Of a DNA stretch of 64,000 nt, positions 17,029-25,367 are shown in pieces (the first letter of the stretch is position 1; each line of letters starts with the position of its first letter). The notes beneath the pieces are model-generated. The model was not told where the DNA came from, ran no database searches, and saw only the letters and a list, made by a program, of their open reading frames with translations. Location of the stretch: NCBI GenBank assembly GCA_013297875.1, contig JAAFIW010000003.1, positions 62,001 through 126,000 of the forward strand. The letters are read 5' to 3'. Source of the stretch: Comamonadaceae bacterium (lineage in GTDB: Bacteria > Pseudomonadota > Gammaproteobacteria > Burkholderiales > Burkholderiaceae_C). The position numbers were made by a program, and so were the translations under genes.

Positions 17029-17878
17029 GGCGCACCTTTTCCGCCCGCGCCATGCACGCGGCAATACCACCACACACCAGCGCCAGCACCACCAGGCCCA
17101 GCAGGTCGTGCCAGCCACCGCGCAAGCCATGGCCTGCCGCTTCAAACGCCACCAGTACCGAGTTGCGCAGCACATTGCCCAGCAGCACCAGCGCGCCCAC
17201 GGCGGGCAGCCGGGTAAAAAAAGCGCGGTTGCTGCGGCCGACGTACAGCGCCACTACACAGGCGCTGAAATAGCCCAGCCACACCATTTGCACGCCCGAG
17301 CAGGGCGCGTCAACCAAGATCAGCTGCCCATTGACCCGCAAGCTGACTCCCGCACGCTCGACCGCAAAGTGGCTTTGCAGCAGCCAGCCACTGGCCTGTG
17401 CGGTCAATACCCGCAAGGGGTAGCCCAGGTAAAACTGCAGCGAGGCCAGAAGAGGCAGCGACAGCACCGCCAGCCCCAACACCGGCCCACTGGCCACACC
17501 CTGCGGCAAAAAAGCCAGCAAACAAGCGGCCAGCGACAACACACCCAGAAGACTCACCAGCAGCATGGGCCATTGCCACAACAAAGGGCCGTGCAGCGCC
17601 GTCACCCACAGCGCGCCCACCAGGGCCACGGCCAGCCAGCCCAGGCGGGGCGAGGCGCGCAGGCGCTTGCGGTGGGCAAAAGCCAGGCTTGCCAAGGCCG
17701 CCACCGCGAGCAGGCCCAGCGGGTCATCGGAGCCATCCAGCAGGCGCTGGGCCATCCACAGCCAGCAGGGCCACAGCGCCAGCGCCAGCAGCGCAGGCCA
17801 CAGTGCGGCCGGTGCAATGTCCAGACGCACGGCCCAGCGTATGGCGCACGGGTGTTTCAAGAGTGAGGGGAGGGTCAT
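17021..17878 (-). CDS. Exosortase (PEP-CTERM transpeptidase family)
   Basis: A 285-residue protein with about eight membrane segments. The three exosortase catalytic residues are all visible: Cys193 (VDAPCSGVQMVW), Arg238 (GNVLRNS) and His257 (GWHDLLG). Exosortases cleave PEP-CTERM-type C-terminal signals at the inner membrane and pass the substrate to the cell surface. The only visible substrate is the VIT/VWA protein just upstream in the same direction. The start at 17878 is uncertain because no clear ribosome site is seen; the frame stays open to 17986 through repeat sequence. Confidence 0.87.
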   Translation of the reverse strand: MTLPSLLKHPCAIRWAVRLDIAPAALWPALLALALWPCWLWMAQRLLDGSDDPLGLLAVAALASLAFAHRKRLRASPRLGWLAVALVGALWVTALHGPLLWQWPMLLVSLLGVLSLAACLLAFLPQGVASGPVLGLAVLSLPLLASLQFYLGYPLRVLTAQASGWLLQSHFAVERAGVSLRVNGQLILVDAPCSGVQMVWLGYFSACVVALYVGRSNRAFFTRLPAVGALVLLGNVLRNSVLVAFEAAGHGLRGGWHDLLGLVVLALVCGGIAACMARAEKVRHV

Positions 17879-17884
17879 GGTGTT

Positions 17885-17996
17885 TGTGATGAAAGATGAC
17901 CTGCCGCTGTGCGGCAGATGACTCCGCCGCGTTGCGGTCGGGATGACAGATGACGAAGACATAGAGCGCTGAGTCGTGACAGTCATCTGTCATCGG
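17885..17996. repeat. Intergenic repeat with GATGACAGATGAC units (exosortase/VIT gap)
   Basis: The gap contains several near copies of GATGACAGATGAC in both orientations (for example GATGACAGATGAC near 17942 and CAGTCATCTGTCATC near 17982). Small hairpins between them include TGCCGC-tgt-GCGGCA. A matching cluster occupies 21770-21903 in the same locus. It is probably a dispersed REP-like element. Confidence 0.65.
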
Positions 17997-20072
17997 TCAG
18001 TCGAGACTGCGCTGACGCCGCTTGCGACGCGCCAGCATCGCCAACACCGACAGCATCACCAGCACCGCACCCAGGGTTTCGGGCTCGGGCGTGCTGGGCA
18101 CCTCAGCACCCACGGCCAGGTTGCTCACGCCTTGCGGCAGGGGCACGGGCTGCTTGGCTGTGGGCGTGTCGGCCGGCTGGGTGTTGCGCACCACCTGATC
18201 CACCGCCAGAAAGCTCGTGTATTGCGTCAGTAAGTTGTATTGCAGACCCAGCTCGGTGATGGCTTTGCGCTGGCTGTTGCCGCCTTCCAGCGCCTCCTGG
18301 TCTGACAGGTCGGCAATACGGTGGCGGGCCCACAGGTAACGCAGGGCGGAGGTGTCCTGCGTGTCGTGCAGCGTCAGGTGCGTGGGAATCTGCAGCGTCT
18401 GGCTGTAGGGCCCGCTGGTGCTGCGGCCCTGCACCACGAGCTGGCCGCCGGGGTTGCCGCGCCATTTGCCAAACAGCAGCACCGGGCGCTCGGCCAGCAC
18501 ATCGGGCAAGGCCAGGGGCTGCACGTCGTACACCTGCAGGCCTTCAAACCGGGCGGTGACCTGGGTGAGCACCGGGGCTTCGATCATGTGGCGAAACTGG
18601 CGGGCTTTCTCGGCCGCCTGGCTGGCATGCGTGATGACAAACGGCTCGCCCATGCCCGCGCGGGCCAGGCCCTCAATCAAGTGGCGGTTCACCGAGCTGC
18701 CGATGCCAAAGGCAAACACATTGGCTTGCCCCAGGTTTTGGCGCACCAGCGCAAAGGCCTCGCGCTCCACCGTCACAAAGCCATCGGTCACCACCACCAC
18801 GGTGCGCGAGGTGTCGGCCGCTTTGGGGCTGGCATAGACCCGACGCAGCGCGGGCAGCAGCTCGGTGCTGCCACCACCACCCATCTGCTCGATGGTCTGC
18901 AGGGCTTCCTGGATGTTGGCCGGCGTGGCCGGTACCGACTGGGGCGATAGCAAGCGGTTGCTGCCAGAGAACAGCAGCACATTGAAATGGTCACTGGTTT
19001 TCAGGCCACCAATCAGCTCGCGTAGCAGGCTCTTGGCGGTATCCAGCGGAAAGCCGTGCATGGAGCCGGAGATATCCACCACAAAGATGTATTCGCGCGG
19101 CGTGATCTGCTGGACGCTGACGCGTTGGGGCGGTTGCACCATGGCCAGAAAGAAGTTTTCGTGGCTGCCTGCGGGGCCTTGCGCACCTTGGTAGAGCATC
19201 ACGCCCGAGGCCACGCGGTCACCGGTCAGCCGGTAGTCCAGAATGAAATCGCGGTTTTGCGCGGCGGGGTCATTGGGTTGGCGCAGTGCCACGGTGGCGC
19301 GCTTGGTGCTGGCCGCCTCTTGCTTGACCACCACCTCGTGCGAGGGCGACAGCAGGTCTTTGATGCCCAATGGCGTGGCGAGGGTCACCTGAATGTCAAA
19401 CGTGGCGGGTGAGGTCTGGCCTTGCGGCAGGAAGGGCGGTTGTTTGATGGCTGCTGCAGCCGATGCGGGGTTGTCGTACCGCGGCCCTACCACCGTGGGA
19501 AACACAAACTGGTACTGGCCCGCTTGCGGCACCAGCAATTCGGTGTAGCGCAGCTGCACCTTCACCTCGTCGCCCGGCAAGATATTGGCCACATTCATCT
19601 GAAACACATTGGGCCGGTGCTTGCTGAGCAGGGCGGCGGTTTTGCCCGCTTGTTTGGCGCTGTCGTACTCGGCTTGCGCCTGGGCCTTTTCGCGGATTTG
19701 CGCCGTGAGCGTGCGCTCGCCCAGCTGCACCTGCATGGCATAGACCGCCGCGCGTGTGGAGCCAGGAAAGATGTACTGCGCCTCAATGGGGCGTGTGCCC
19801 TGGTTTTTGTAGGTCTGCAGCACCGTCACGTCGGCTATCACGCCGCTGATGTTCACCTGCACGTGGGTTGATTTCAGGGGCAGCGCGTCGATGCTCGGGT
19901 CGGCCACCGGCACAAAGAAGTACGGACTTTCTGTCTTGGCCCTTGGCTGGGTTTCGGCGTCGGTGGTTTGGGCGCGGGCCGGGTGAAGGCCCAGCAGACA
20001 GACCAGCAAGAGCGTGGCGGCCATGAGCCATCTGAAACAGCTGGCAGGGAGATGAAAACGGGCGGCAAACAT
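17997..20072 (-). CDS. VIT/VWA-domain surface protein with PEP-type sorting signal
   Basis: A 691-residue exported protein. A signal peptide covers about residues 1-35 (ATLLLVCLLGLHPARAQ). A VIT domain follows (about 55-190; 'VQVNISGVIADVTVLQTYKN', partly conserved in inter-alpha-trypsin inhibitor-type proteins), then a VWA domain with a complete MIDAS (VVDISGSMHG...; 'VTDGFVT'). The C-terminus is a PEP-CTERM-like tripartite signal: TPEPETLG, a hydrophobic helix (AVLVMLSVLAMLA) and a basic tail (RRKRRQR). This makes it the natural substrate of the exosortase encoded downstream. GGAG lies upstream of ATG 20072. Role unknown, presumably surface adhesion or metal-dependent binding. Confidence 0.87.
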   Translation of the reverse strand: MFAARFHLPASCFRWLMAATLLLVCLLGLHPARAQTTDAETQPRAKTESPYFFVPVADPSIDALPLKSTHVQVNISGVIADVTVLQTYKNQGTRPIEAQYIFPGSTRAAVYAMQVQLGERTLTAQIREKAQAQAEYDSAKQAGKTAALLSKHRPNVFQMNVANILPGDEVKVQLRYTELLVPQAGQYQFVFPTVVGPRYDNPASAAAAIKQPPFLPQGQTSPATFDIQVTLATPLGIKDLLSPSHEVVVKQEAASTKRATVALRQPNDPAAQNRDFILDYRLTGDRVASGVMLYQGAQGPAGSHENFFLAMVQPPQRVSVQQITPREYIFVVDISGSMHGFPLDTAKSLLRELIGGLKTSDHFNVLLFSGSNRLLSPQSVPATPANIQEALQTIEQMGGGGSTELLPALRRVYASPKAADTSRTVVVVTDGFVTVEREAFALVRQNLGQANVFAFGIGSSVNRHLIEGLARAGMGEPFVITHASQAAEKARQFRHMIEAPVLTQVTARFEGLQVYDVQPLALPDVLAERPVLLFGKWRGNPGGQLVVQGRSTSGPYSQTLQIPTHLTLHDTQDTSALRYLWARHRIADLSDQEALEGGNSQRKAITELGLQYNLLTQYTSFLAVDQVVRNTQPADTPTAKQPVPLPQGVSNLAVGAEVPSTPEPETLGAVLVMLSVLAMLARRKRRQRSLD

Positions 20073-20187
20073 GGTGACTCCGGCAGGAAGTGGGTGTGCC
20101 TGGAGCTTCCCAGCCGACCGGGAAGGGGGTTTGAAGCCGGTGTGCTGTGTGTGTGAAGTTGGGGTGAAGCGGTGGGGCGGCGCAAGC

Positions 20188-20309
20188 TCCTTCCCCCAAA
20201 GGCGGGAAGGGGTAAGACACGCGCTTCGAACAGGGGCGCGTCAAATATCAAGCCAAATACGCCTCCAGCCCATGTGAATACTGCTCAAAAAGCTATCGAC
20301 TTAATAGCA
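20188..20309. repeat. GC palindrome and dispersed hairpin repeat, copy 4
   Basis: The gap between the sensor-kinase and VIT/VWA genes (20073-20316) holds a diverged CCTTCCCCC/GGGAAGGGG palindrome at about 20190-20213. A plus-oriented copy of the dispersed hairpin repeat follows at 20266-20309 (CCAGCCCATGTGAATACTGC, then TTAATAGCA). Confidence 0.7.
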
Positions 20310-20316
20310 AAAATAC

Positions 20317-21768
20317 TCAACCCAACCAACGCGGCAAGCTCAAGCTGGCCTTTGCACCGGGGCCCGATGCGTTATTCACCAGCTCAATCCGCCCCCGATG
20401 CAGGCTGGCAATCTCTTTGACGAAAGACAAGCCCAACCCGGTGCTTTTCTTTTGCGTGTGCGGCCGGGCCAGCGAGTAGAACTTTTCAAATACCTTGGCC
20501 TGCGCATAGGCCGGTATGCCAGGCCCCTGGTCTTGAATGTGGATGCGCACCTGGCGCGCGGTGGCTATCAACTCGATGCGAACCACGCCGCCCGCAGGCG
20601 AAAAATCCACCGCGTTGTCCAGCAAATTGCTCACCGCGCGGCGCAGCAAAAACGGGTCGCCCAGCACCTGCGCGGCTGGGCTGTCTTCACTGTCGGTGTG
20701 CAGTTCCAGCGCTATGCCGCGGCTGGCGGCAGCGTCTTGGGCAGCGGCCACCTGGGCTTGCAGCAGCGGCAGCAGCGGCACGGCTTCGGCCTTGTCCAGC
20801 GTGCGGCGGGCCTCCAGCGCGGTCAGCTCCATCATGCGGTCTACGATTTCCTGAATGCGCCCAGCCTCGCGCGTGATGTTGGCCAGAAAGCGCGCGCGCT
20901 CGGGCTCTGGCATGCCCGCTTCTTGCAGCAACTCGGCCGCGCCGCGAATGGCCGACAGCGGGCTTTTCACTTCGTGCGTGAGCGTTTGCACGTAGTCGGC
21001 CACGTAGTTGCGCCCGGCCAGGGCATCGCGCAACTCGGCGTAGGCCGCGTGCAAGGCCCCCCTGACGCGCTGGCCCAGGCGGCCTAAACCCAAGCGCCGT
21101 TCGGTGCGCAGGTGCTGCATGTATTCGGTCAGCAGCCCCGCAGGCAGCACCAGCCACAGCGAGACGATGAAACCCAGCAGCAGCACCGCGCCCACCGACA
21201 CCAGGCCCACGTAAATGGTTTTCTCGCGCGCAGCCTGCACAAACTGGCCAAAACTCTGGGTGGGCTTGCCCACGCTGACCGCGCCCACAACGGCCCCCGC
21301 GTGGTAAACCGGTGCGGCCACATACATCACCGCTGTGGCCTGGTTCCCCGGCACATCCGGCGTGGTGCGCGCGCCGTACTGGCCGCGCAGCGCCAGGTGA
21401 ATGTCGCGCCACTGCGAATAGTCAGCCCCGGTGGCCTGGCCCAGCGAGTCGTACAACACCCGCCCCGCCACGTCGGTTACCACCAGGCGCAGCTCGACGC
21501 GGTTTTTGGTGAAGCTGAAAATCTTCGCCTCAAACGGGCGGACATACACCGCGCGAAACATCGCATCAACCTTCGCGGTGTTGATCACGCCGCTTTGAAC
21601 GTCCTGCTCCACCAGACTGGCCATGAGCTGCGCAGACTCCACCAACGAATCTTCCGCCGCCTCGCGGTAGCGTGGGTCCAGGTCGCTGAGCACGTTGTTC
21701 AGCAGCAAGCCAATGCCTGCCAGGTAACTCAGCAAGACGAGGATGAAAAAGCGGTGGCGGCGCGTCAT
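20317..21768 (-). CDS. CreC-like sensor histidine kinase
   Basis: A 483-residue membrane histidine kinase. Two membrane helices (about 8-26 and 187-210) flank a periplasmic sensor region whose sequence 'DYSQWRDIHLALRGQYGART' and 'VMYVAAPV' closely resembles CreC. The cytoplasmic part has the H-box (LTHEVKSPLSAIRG), N-box (LLDNAVDF) and G-boxes (DQGPGIP, GLGLSFV). It should autophosphorylate and pass phosphate to the regulator encoded upstream at 21894. The pair flanks the exosortase locus and is transcribed in the same direction, suggesting control of the VIT/VWA surface protein. No creD gene is seen. Confidence 0.85.
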   Translation of the reverse strand: MTRRHRFFILVLLSYLAGIGLLLNNVLSDLDPRYREAAEDSLVESAQLMASLVEQDVQSGVINTAKVDAMFRAVYVRPFEAKIFSFTKNRVELRLVVTDVAGRVLYDSLGQATGADYSQWRDIHLALRGQYGARTTPDVPGNQATAVMYVAAPVYHAGAVVGAVSVGKPTQSFGQFVQAAREKTIYVGLVSVGAVLLLGFIVSLWLVLPAGLLTEYMQHLRTERRLGLGRLGQRVRGALHAAYAELRDALAGRNYVADYVQTLTHEVKSPLSAIRGAAELLQEAGMPEPERARFLANITREAGRIQEIVDRMMELTALEARRTLDKAEAVPLLPLLQAQVAAAQDAAASRGIALELHTDSEDSPAAQVLGDPFLLRRAVSNLLDNAVDFSPAGGVVRIELIATARQVRIHIQDQGPGIPAYAQAKVFEKFYSLARPHTQKKSTGLGLSFVKEIASLHRGRIELVNNASGPGAKASLSLPRWLG

Positions 21769-21769
21769 G

Positions 21770-21893
21770 CCGGATGACAGATGACGGGATGACCGGGCTG
21801 CTGCGCAGCCGCGATGACAGATGGTGAATACAAACGTCGTGGCGCGACGATGCCCCGGTAATCAGTCATCTGTCATCGACGCCGCAGGCGAAG
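21770..21893. repeat. Intergenic repeat with GATGACAGATGAC units (kinase/regulator gap)
   Basis: The 125-base gap between regulator and kinase genes contains GATGACAGATGAC at about 21774, a further unit near 21814, and the reverse form CAGTCATCTGTCATCG near 21862. A GGGCTGCTGCGCAGCC palindrome lies between them. The sequence CAGTCATCTGTCATCG also occurs in the gap at 17885-17996. Confidence 0.7.
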
Positions 21894-22613
21894 TCATCTG
21901 TCATTCCCAGCTGGCCACGCCTCACTCAGCGCATACCCCGCCCCGCGCGAGGTGCGAATCGGCTCCACCTCGGGCGCAATCGCCTTGAGCTTGGCGCGCA
22001 GGGTTTTCACATGCGCGTCCACCGTGCGGTCAAAGCTGTCGCTGTCGCCATCCCACACCTGCGAGAGCAGCTCGTCGCGGCTGAACACGCGGCCCGGCCG
22101 CTGCACCAGCAGGCGCAGCAGGCCATATTCGTAGCGCGACAGCTCCAGCAAATGGCCGTAGTAGCGAATCTGGCGGCGTGCTTCGTCCAGCTGCAGCGGA
22201 TTCTTCACTTCGGCTTGAGCCGGTGCCACGCCAGACCGCGCGCTGCGCCGCAACACCCCCCGCACCCGCGCCACCAGCTCGCGCGGCGAAAACGGCTTGG
22301 CAATGTAGTCATCGGCACCCAGCTCCAGCCCCACCACGCGGTCAATCTCGTCGCTGCGGGCGGTCAAGAAAAGCATGGGCGTGGAGGCACCGTGGGGCAG
22401 GGCCTGCAACTGCTTGAACAACTCAAAGCCGTTCAAATCGGGCAGGCCCACATCGAGCAACACCAGCGCGGGAGGATCGGCGACAAACGCCTGCAAGGCC
22501 AGCTGCGCGGTGCTGCACCACTGCGGCGCAAAACCGTCAGACGCGAGCGCGTACTGCACCGTGTCGGCAATGCCGGGCTCGTCTTCAACCAGGAGAATTC
22601 GTGGCTTGTGCAT
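21894..22613 (-). CDS. CreB-like response regulator (OmpR/PhoB family)
   Basis: A 239-residue response regulator. The receiver domain (about 1-120) has the acidic pair (VEDEP), phospho-acceptor Asp (LLDVGLPDLNGF), Thr (LTARSD) and Lys (YIAKPFSP). The C-terminal winged helix has 'ELSRYEYGLLRLLVQRPGRVFSRDELL', typical of the OmpR class. It is the partner of the CreC-like kinase downstream. The start at 22613 (MHKPRILLVEDEP) is preferred over an upstream in-frame ATG because receiver domains begin this way. Regulated targets probably include the neighbouring VIT/VWA-exosortase genes; that is inference. Confidence 0.88.
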   Translation of the reverse strand: MHKPRILLVEDEPGIADTVQYALASDGFAPQWCSTAQLALQAFVADPPALVLLDVGLPDLNGFELFKQLQALPHGASTPMLFLTARSDEIDRVVGLELGADDYIAKPFSPRELVARVRGVLRRSARSGVAPAQAEVKNPLQLDEARRQIRYYGHLLELSRYEYGLLRLLVQRPGRVFSRDELLSQVWDGDSDSFDRTVDAHVKTLRAKLKAIAPEVEPIRTSRGAGYALSEAWPAGNDR

Positions 22614-22685
22614 GGTGGGGCGATGGTAGCGGGCGGCACCTTCGACTGACAAAGCTTGATAAATTCGCTCGCCCCGCATCAAAAT

Positions 22686-22701
22686 GTGACTTTAAAATCA
22701 C
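22686..22701. promoter_or_regulatory. Palindromic operator candidate before the antitoxin gene
   Basis: GTGACTTTAAAATCAC, a 16-base near-perfect palindrome (one mismatched pair) ending two bases before the ATG of the HTH gene. The position suits autorepression by that HTH protein, as is usual for antitoxins. Confidence 0.55.
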
Positions 22702-22703
22702 GC

Positions 22704-23123
22704 ATGGCCTCTCTCGCCCTTCTTCAAGCCCAAATCTTCGCCCGCAGCAGCGAGCTGGGCTGGACGCACACCGAGCTGGCGCGCCGTTCGGGCGTGGCTC
22801 GGGAAACGGTGTCCAGACTCAAGCAGCGCCGCGATGCTGATTTTTCGCTGTTGGCCAAACTGTGCAAGGCGCTGGATCTGAAGATCGATGTGCAGACGGC
22901 GCAACCCCTGCGCTTGAGCTTTCCCTACAACTGGTCAAACCCTGCAATGAACGCCGAGGCCATGATGCTGGCGATTCTGGAGCGCGGTTTGTTTGACGAT
23001 TTGCTGGAAGCCGCGCGCTACTGGGGCCTGCAGCGGCTACAGACAGTCGCTCAAAAAAATCCCCCAGGGCCACGCACACAACGCATGCTGCGCAACATCG
23101 CGGCAGGCTTTGCACAGGTTTGA
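22704..23123 (+). CDS. HTH antitoxin-like protein (AbiEi-type partner)
   Basis: A 139-residue protein with an N-terminal XRE-type helix-turn-helix (LGWTHTELARRSGVARETVSRLKQ, about residues 14-40, partly quoted). The C-terminal part has no recognised domain. Its stop overlaps the start of the nucleotidyltransferase gene (TGATG), the usual coupling in toxin-antitoxin operons. The likely role is antitoxin and autorepressor acting at the palindrome immediately upstream. The HTH type differs from the classic AbiEi winged helix, so the label is by context. Confidence 0.7.
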   Translation: MASLALLQAQIFARSSELGWTHTELARRSGVARETVSRLKQRRDADFSLLAKLCKALDLKIDVQTAQPLRLSFPYNWSNPAMNAEAMMLAILERGLFDDLLEAARYWGLQRLQTVAQKNPPGPRTQRMLRNIAAGFAQV

Positions 23124-23890
23124 TGCGCATGCTCGACTGGGGCGCCCTGGCAACCACAACACGCCCCGTTTACGAGTTGATGGCGCGGCAGAGAGCGCTG
23201 GAGAATTTTGTGCTCATCGGCGGCACGGCCATGGCTTTGCAAATGGGCCATCGCCTGAGTGAAGACCTGGATTTTTGGCTGCCCGCCGAGCGCATCAGTC
23301 CCTATGCAATTGACCGCATGATGAATGAGCTCAAAGCGCAAGGCCACACCGTGGTGTTTGCCACGCCACCCGCCGCTATTGCTGCTTTCCGCATCAATGC
23401 CGGCGAAGACCTGCGCTGGTATGCGCAGGACTGGGCGATTGATGGCGTGAAAGTGCAGCTGTTTTGTCCGCAGGATGTGGCTTACGAGCATTTCCGTACC
23501 TATCCGCGTTTAACGGCAACCCAGACGGGTGCGAGCTTTGAGATTGCCACACTCGACGCCATTTTTGCCATGAAAAGCTACGCCCTCTCGCGGCGCACGC
23601 GCAGCCGTGACATCGTTGATCTCTGGCATTTTGTGCAGCGTGGCAAAACCCTGGCCGATATCCTGCAAGTGGCTCGCCTGGCCAGCCCTTCCGTGAGCGA
23701 CGAACACGCCAAAGCGGTGCTCTGCGGCGAGGTGCCGCTGGATGCGCAGGATGAAGGCTTCGCACTGCTCGCGCCGGGCTTAAGCCTGCAACAGGTCTAC
23801 GCAGACTTTGCCAAAGCTGTCGATGCGCTGGAAACCGAGCGCGCCAGGCAAGTGGCGCTGCAGATAGCTGAAATCAGGCGACCGGGTTGA
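23123..23890 (+). CDS. AbiEii/AbiGii-type nucleotidyltransferase toxin
   Basis: A 255-residue protein of the AbiEii/DUF1814 nucleotidyltransferase family. The motif 'LIGGTAMALQMGHRLSEDLDFWL' (partly quoted) gives the GG-x-SEDLD metal and nucleotide site; 'AMKSYALSRRTRSRDIVDLW' gives the conserved Lys and the DxxD-like element of AbiEii enzymes. Such toxins transfer nucleotides to target RNAs and support phage abortive infection. It follows its HTH partner with overlapping stop and start. ATG at 23123 is taken, one codon inside the open frame. Confidence 0.82.
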   Translation: MRMLDWGALATTTRPVYELMARQRALENFVLIGGTAMALQMGHRLSEDLDFWLPAERISPYAIDRMMNELKAQGHTVVFATPPAAIAAFRINAGEDLRWYAQDWAIDGVKVQLFCPQDVAYEHFRTYPRLTATQTGASFEIATLDAIFAMKSYALSRRTRSRDIVDLWHFVQRGKTLADILQVARLASPSVSDEHAKAVLCGEVPLDAQDEGFALLAPGLSLQQVYADFAKAVDALETERARQVALQIAEIRRPG

Positions 23891-23944
23891 AATCAATGCT
23901 GTGGGGGAAGGGGAGTGCCGTACTTTCAAGCCAAATCGGCCTAC

Positions 23945-23986
23945 CGCCCAGGTAGAACTTGCTCAACCAGCTATATAAACAATAGC
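23945..23986 (+). repeat. Dispersed hairpin repeat, copy 5
   Basis: GCCCAGGTAGAACTTGCTC then AACCAGCTATATAAACAATAGC: a diverged copy just upstream of the MFS start. The flanking 'AAGCCAAATCGGCC' matches the longer form of the repeat seen at 58537. Confidence 0.65.
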
Positions 23987-23992
23987 GCTACC

Positions 23993-25267
23993 ATGCCCTT
24001 CATGCAAGCATCCCAACCCAAGCTAAGCCAGCTCCTGGCCCTGGCAGCGGCCCTGTCGCTGGGCGCGGCCGTGTCGCTGGGCATCACCCGGTTTGCCTAT
24101 GGCCTGCTGCTGCCCACGATGCGGCTGGACTTGGGTTGGAGCTACACCTTGGCTGGGGCCATGAACACGGCCAATGCGCTGGGCTATTTGCTGGGTGCGC
24201 TGGCCACGCCCTGGCTTTTGAAGCGCCACACGCCGGTGAGTTTGCTGGTAGGGGGCAGTCTGGTGGCCAGTGTGTTCATGGCGGGCAGCGGGTTTTTTGT
24301 CGATGCGCCCTCGCTGCTGGCGCAACGCCTGCTGGCCGGTGTGGCCAGCGCGCTGGTGTTTATCTCGGGCGGCTTGCTGGCGGCGCGGCTGGGAGCGCTG
24401 GTGCCGCAGCGCATGGGCTTGCTGCTGGGCTTGTATTACGGCGGCACGGGGCTGGGCATCACGCTGTCGGCGGTGCTGGTGCCTGCCATGTTGCAAGCCG
24501 CGCAGGGTGTTCCGCATGGCTGGGCCTGGGCCTGGTGGGCGCTGGCCGCAGCCTGCGTGGCGGCCACCGGCGTGCTGGCCTGGGTAGGGCAGCGGCTGCT
24601 GGCGCTCACCGCACCCGCGCCTGCCGCCGTGCAGGCCGCCGCGCCGCGCGTGTTCGCGTGGCGCGACTTTGCGCCGGGCCTGGCGGGCTACACCTTGTTT
24701 GGTGTGGGCTACATCGGCTACATGACCTTTGTGGTGGCGCTGCTGCGCGAGCAGGGTGCCAGCGCCGCATCCATCACCTGGTTTTATGCGCTGCTGGGCG
24801 TGGCCGTGATGGCCTCGTCGCGCATTTGGGCGGGCCTGCTGGATCGCTACAAGGGCGGGCAGGCGCTGGCGATTTTGAACGCGCTGCTGGGCTGCGCGAC
24901 GGTGCTACCCGCACTCACCGCAGCCTGGCCGCTGGTGCTGCTGTCGGGCCTGCTGTTTGGCGGCGTGTTTTTGTCGATCGTGGCCAGCACCACGGCCTTG
25001 GTGCGCCACAACCTGCCGCAAAGCCAGTGGGCCGCGGGCATCAGCGCCTTCACCATCGTGTTTGCTGCGGGGCAAATCATCGGGCCGACCATCGTGGGCT
25101 GGATTGCTGATGGCCCGGGTGGACTGGCCGGCTTGCAACGAGGCCTGATTTTTTCAGCGCTGGCCTTGTGGCTGGGCGCGGCGGTGGCCACGCGGCAGCA
25201 GGCGCTTGAAAACCAAACCAGCGGGCAACAGAGGGTTGAACTCAACAATGGGCATGATTCCACTTGA
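23993..25267 (+). CDS. MFS transporter, YbfB/YjiJ family
   Basis: A 424-residue inner-membrane transporter with about 12 hydrophobic helices. The opening 'LSLGAAVSLGITRFAYGLLLPTMR' (partly quoted) and 'LGWSYTLAGAMNTANALGYLLGA' are typical of the YbfB/YjiJ branch of the major facilitator superfamily. Substrate unknown. It stands alone between the toxin-antitoxin pair and an exported protein gene. An ATG at 24002 is an alternative start. Confidence 0.85.
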   Translation: MPFMQASQPKLSQLLALAAALSLGAAVSLGITRFAYGLLLPTMRLDLGWSYTLAGAMNTANALGYLLGALATPWLLKRHTPVSLLVGGSLVASVFMAGSGFFVDAPSLLAQRLLAGVASALVFISGGLLAARLGALVPQRMGLLLGLYYGGTGLGITLSAVLVPAMLQAAQGVPHGWAWAWWALAAACVAATGVLAWVGQRLLALTAPAPAAVQAAAPRVFAWRDFAPGLAGYTLFGVGYIGYMTFVVALLREQGASAASITWFYALLGVAVMASSRIWAGLLDRYKGGQALAILNALLGCATVLPALTAAWPLVLLSGLLFGGVFLSIVASTTALVRHNLPQSQWAAGISAFTIVFAAGQIIGPTIVGWIADGPGGLAGLQRGLIFSALALWLGAAVATRQQALENQTSGQQRVELNNGHDST

Positions 25268-25327
25268 CTCGTCGCCTGGGTGGTAGCAGGGCGCGTTGCT
25301 GTCACAGCAGAGTCATCAAAACTCCAT

Positions 25328-25346
25328 ATACCAATACTTTTGGTAT
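25328..25346. promoter_or_regulatory. Perfect inverted repeat upstream of the PilJ-like gene
   Basis: ATACCAA - tactt - TTGGTAT, a 7-bp perfect inverted repeat 21 bases before the next start and just before the AAGGGGG ribosome site. No T run follows, so an operator is more likely than a terminator. Confidence 0.45.
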
Positions 25347-25367
25347 CAATTCACACAAGGGGGTTTT

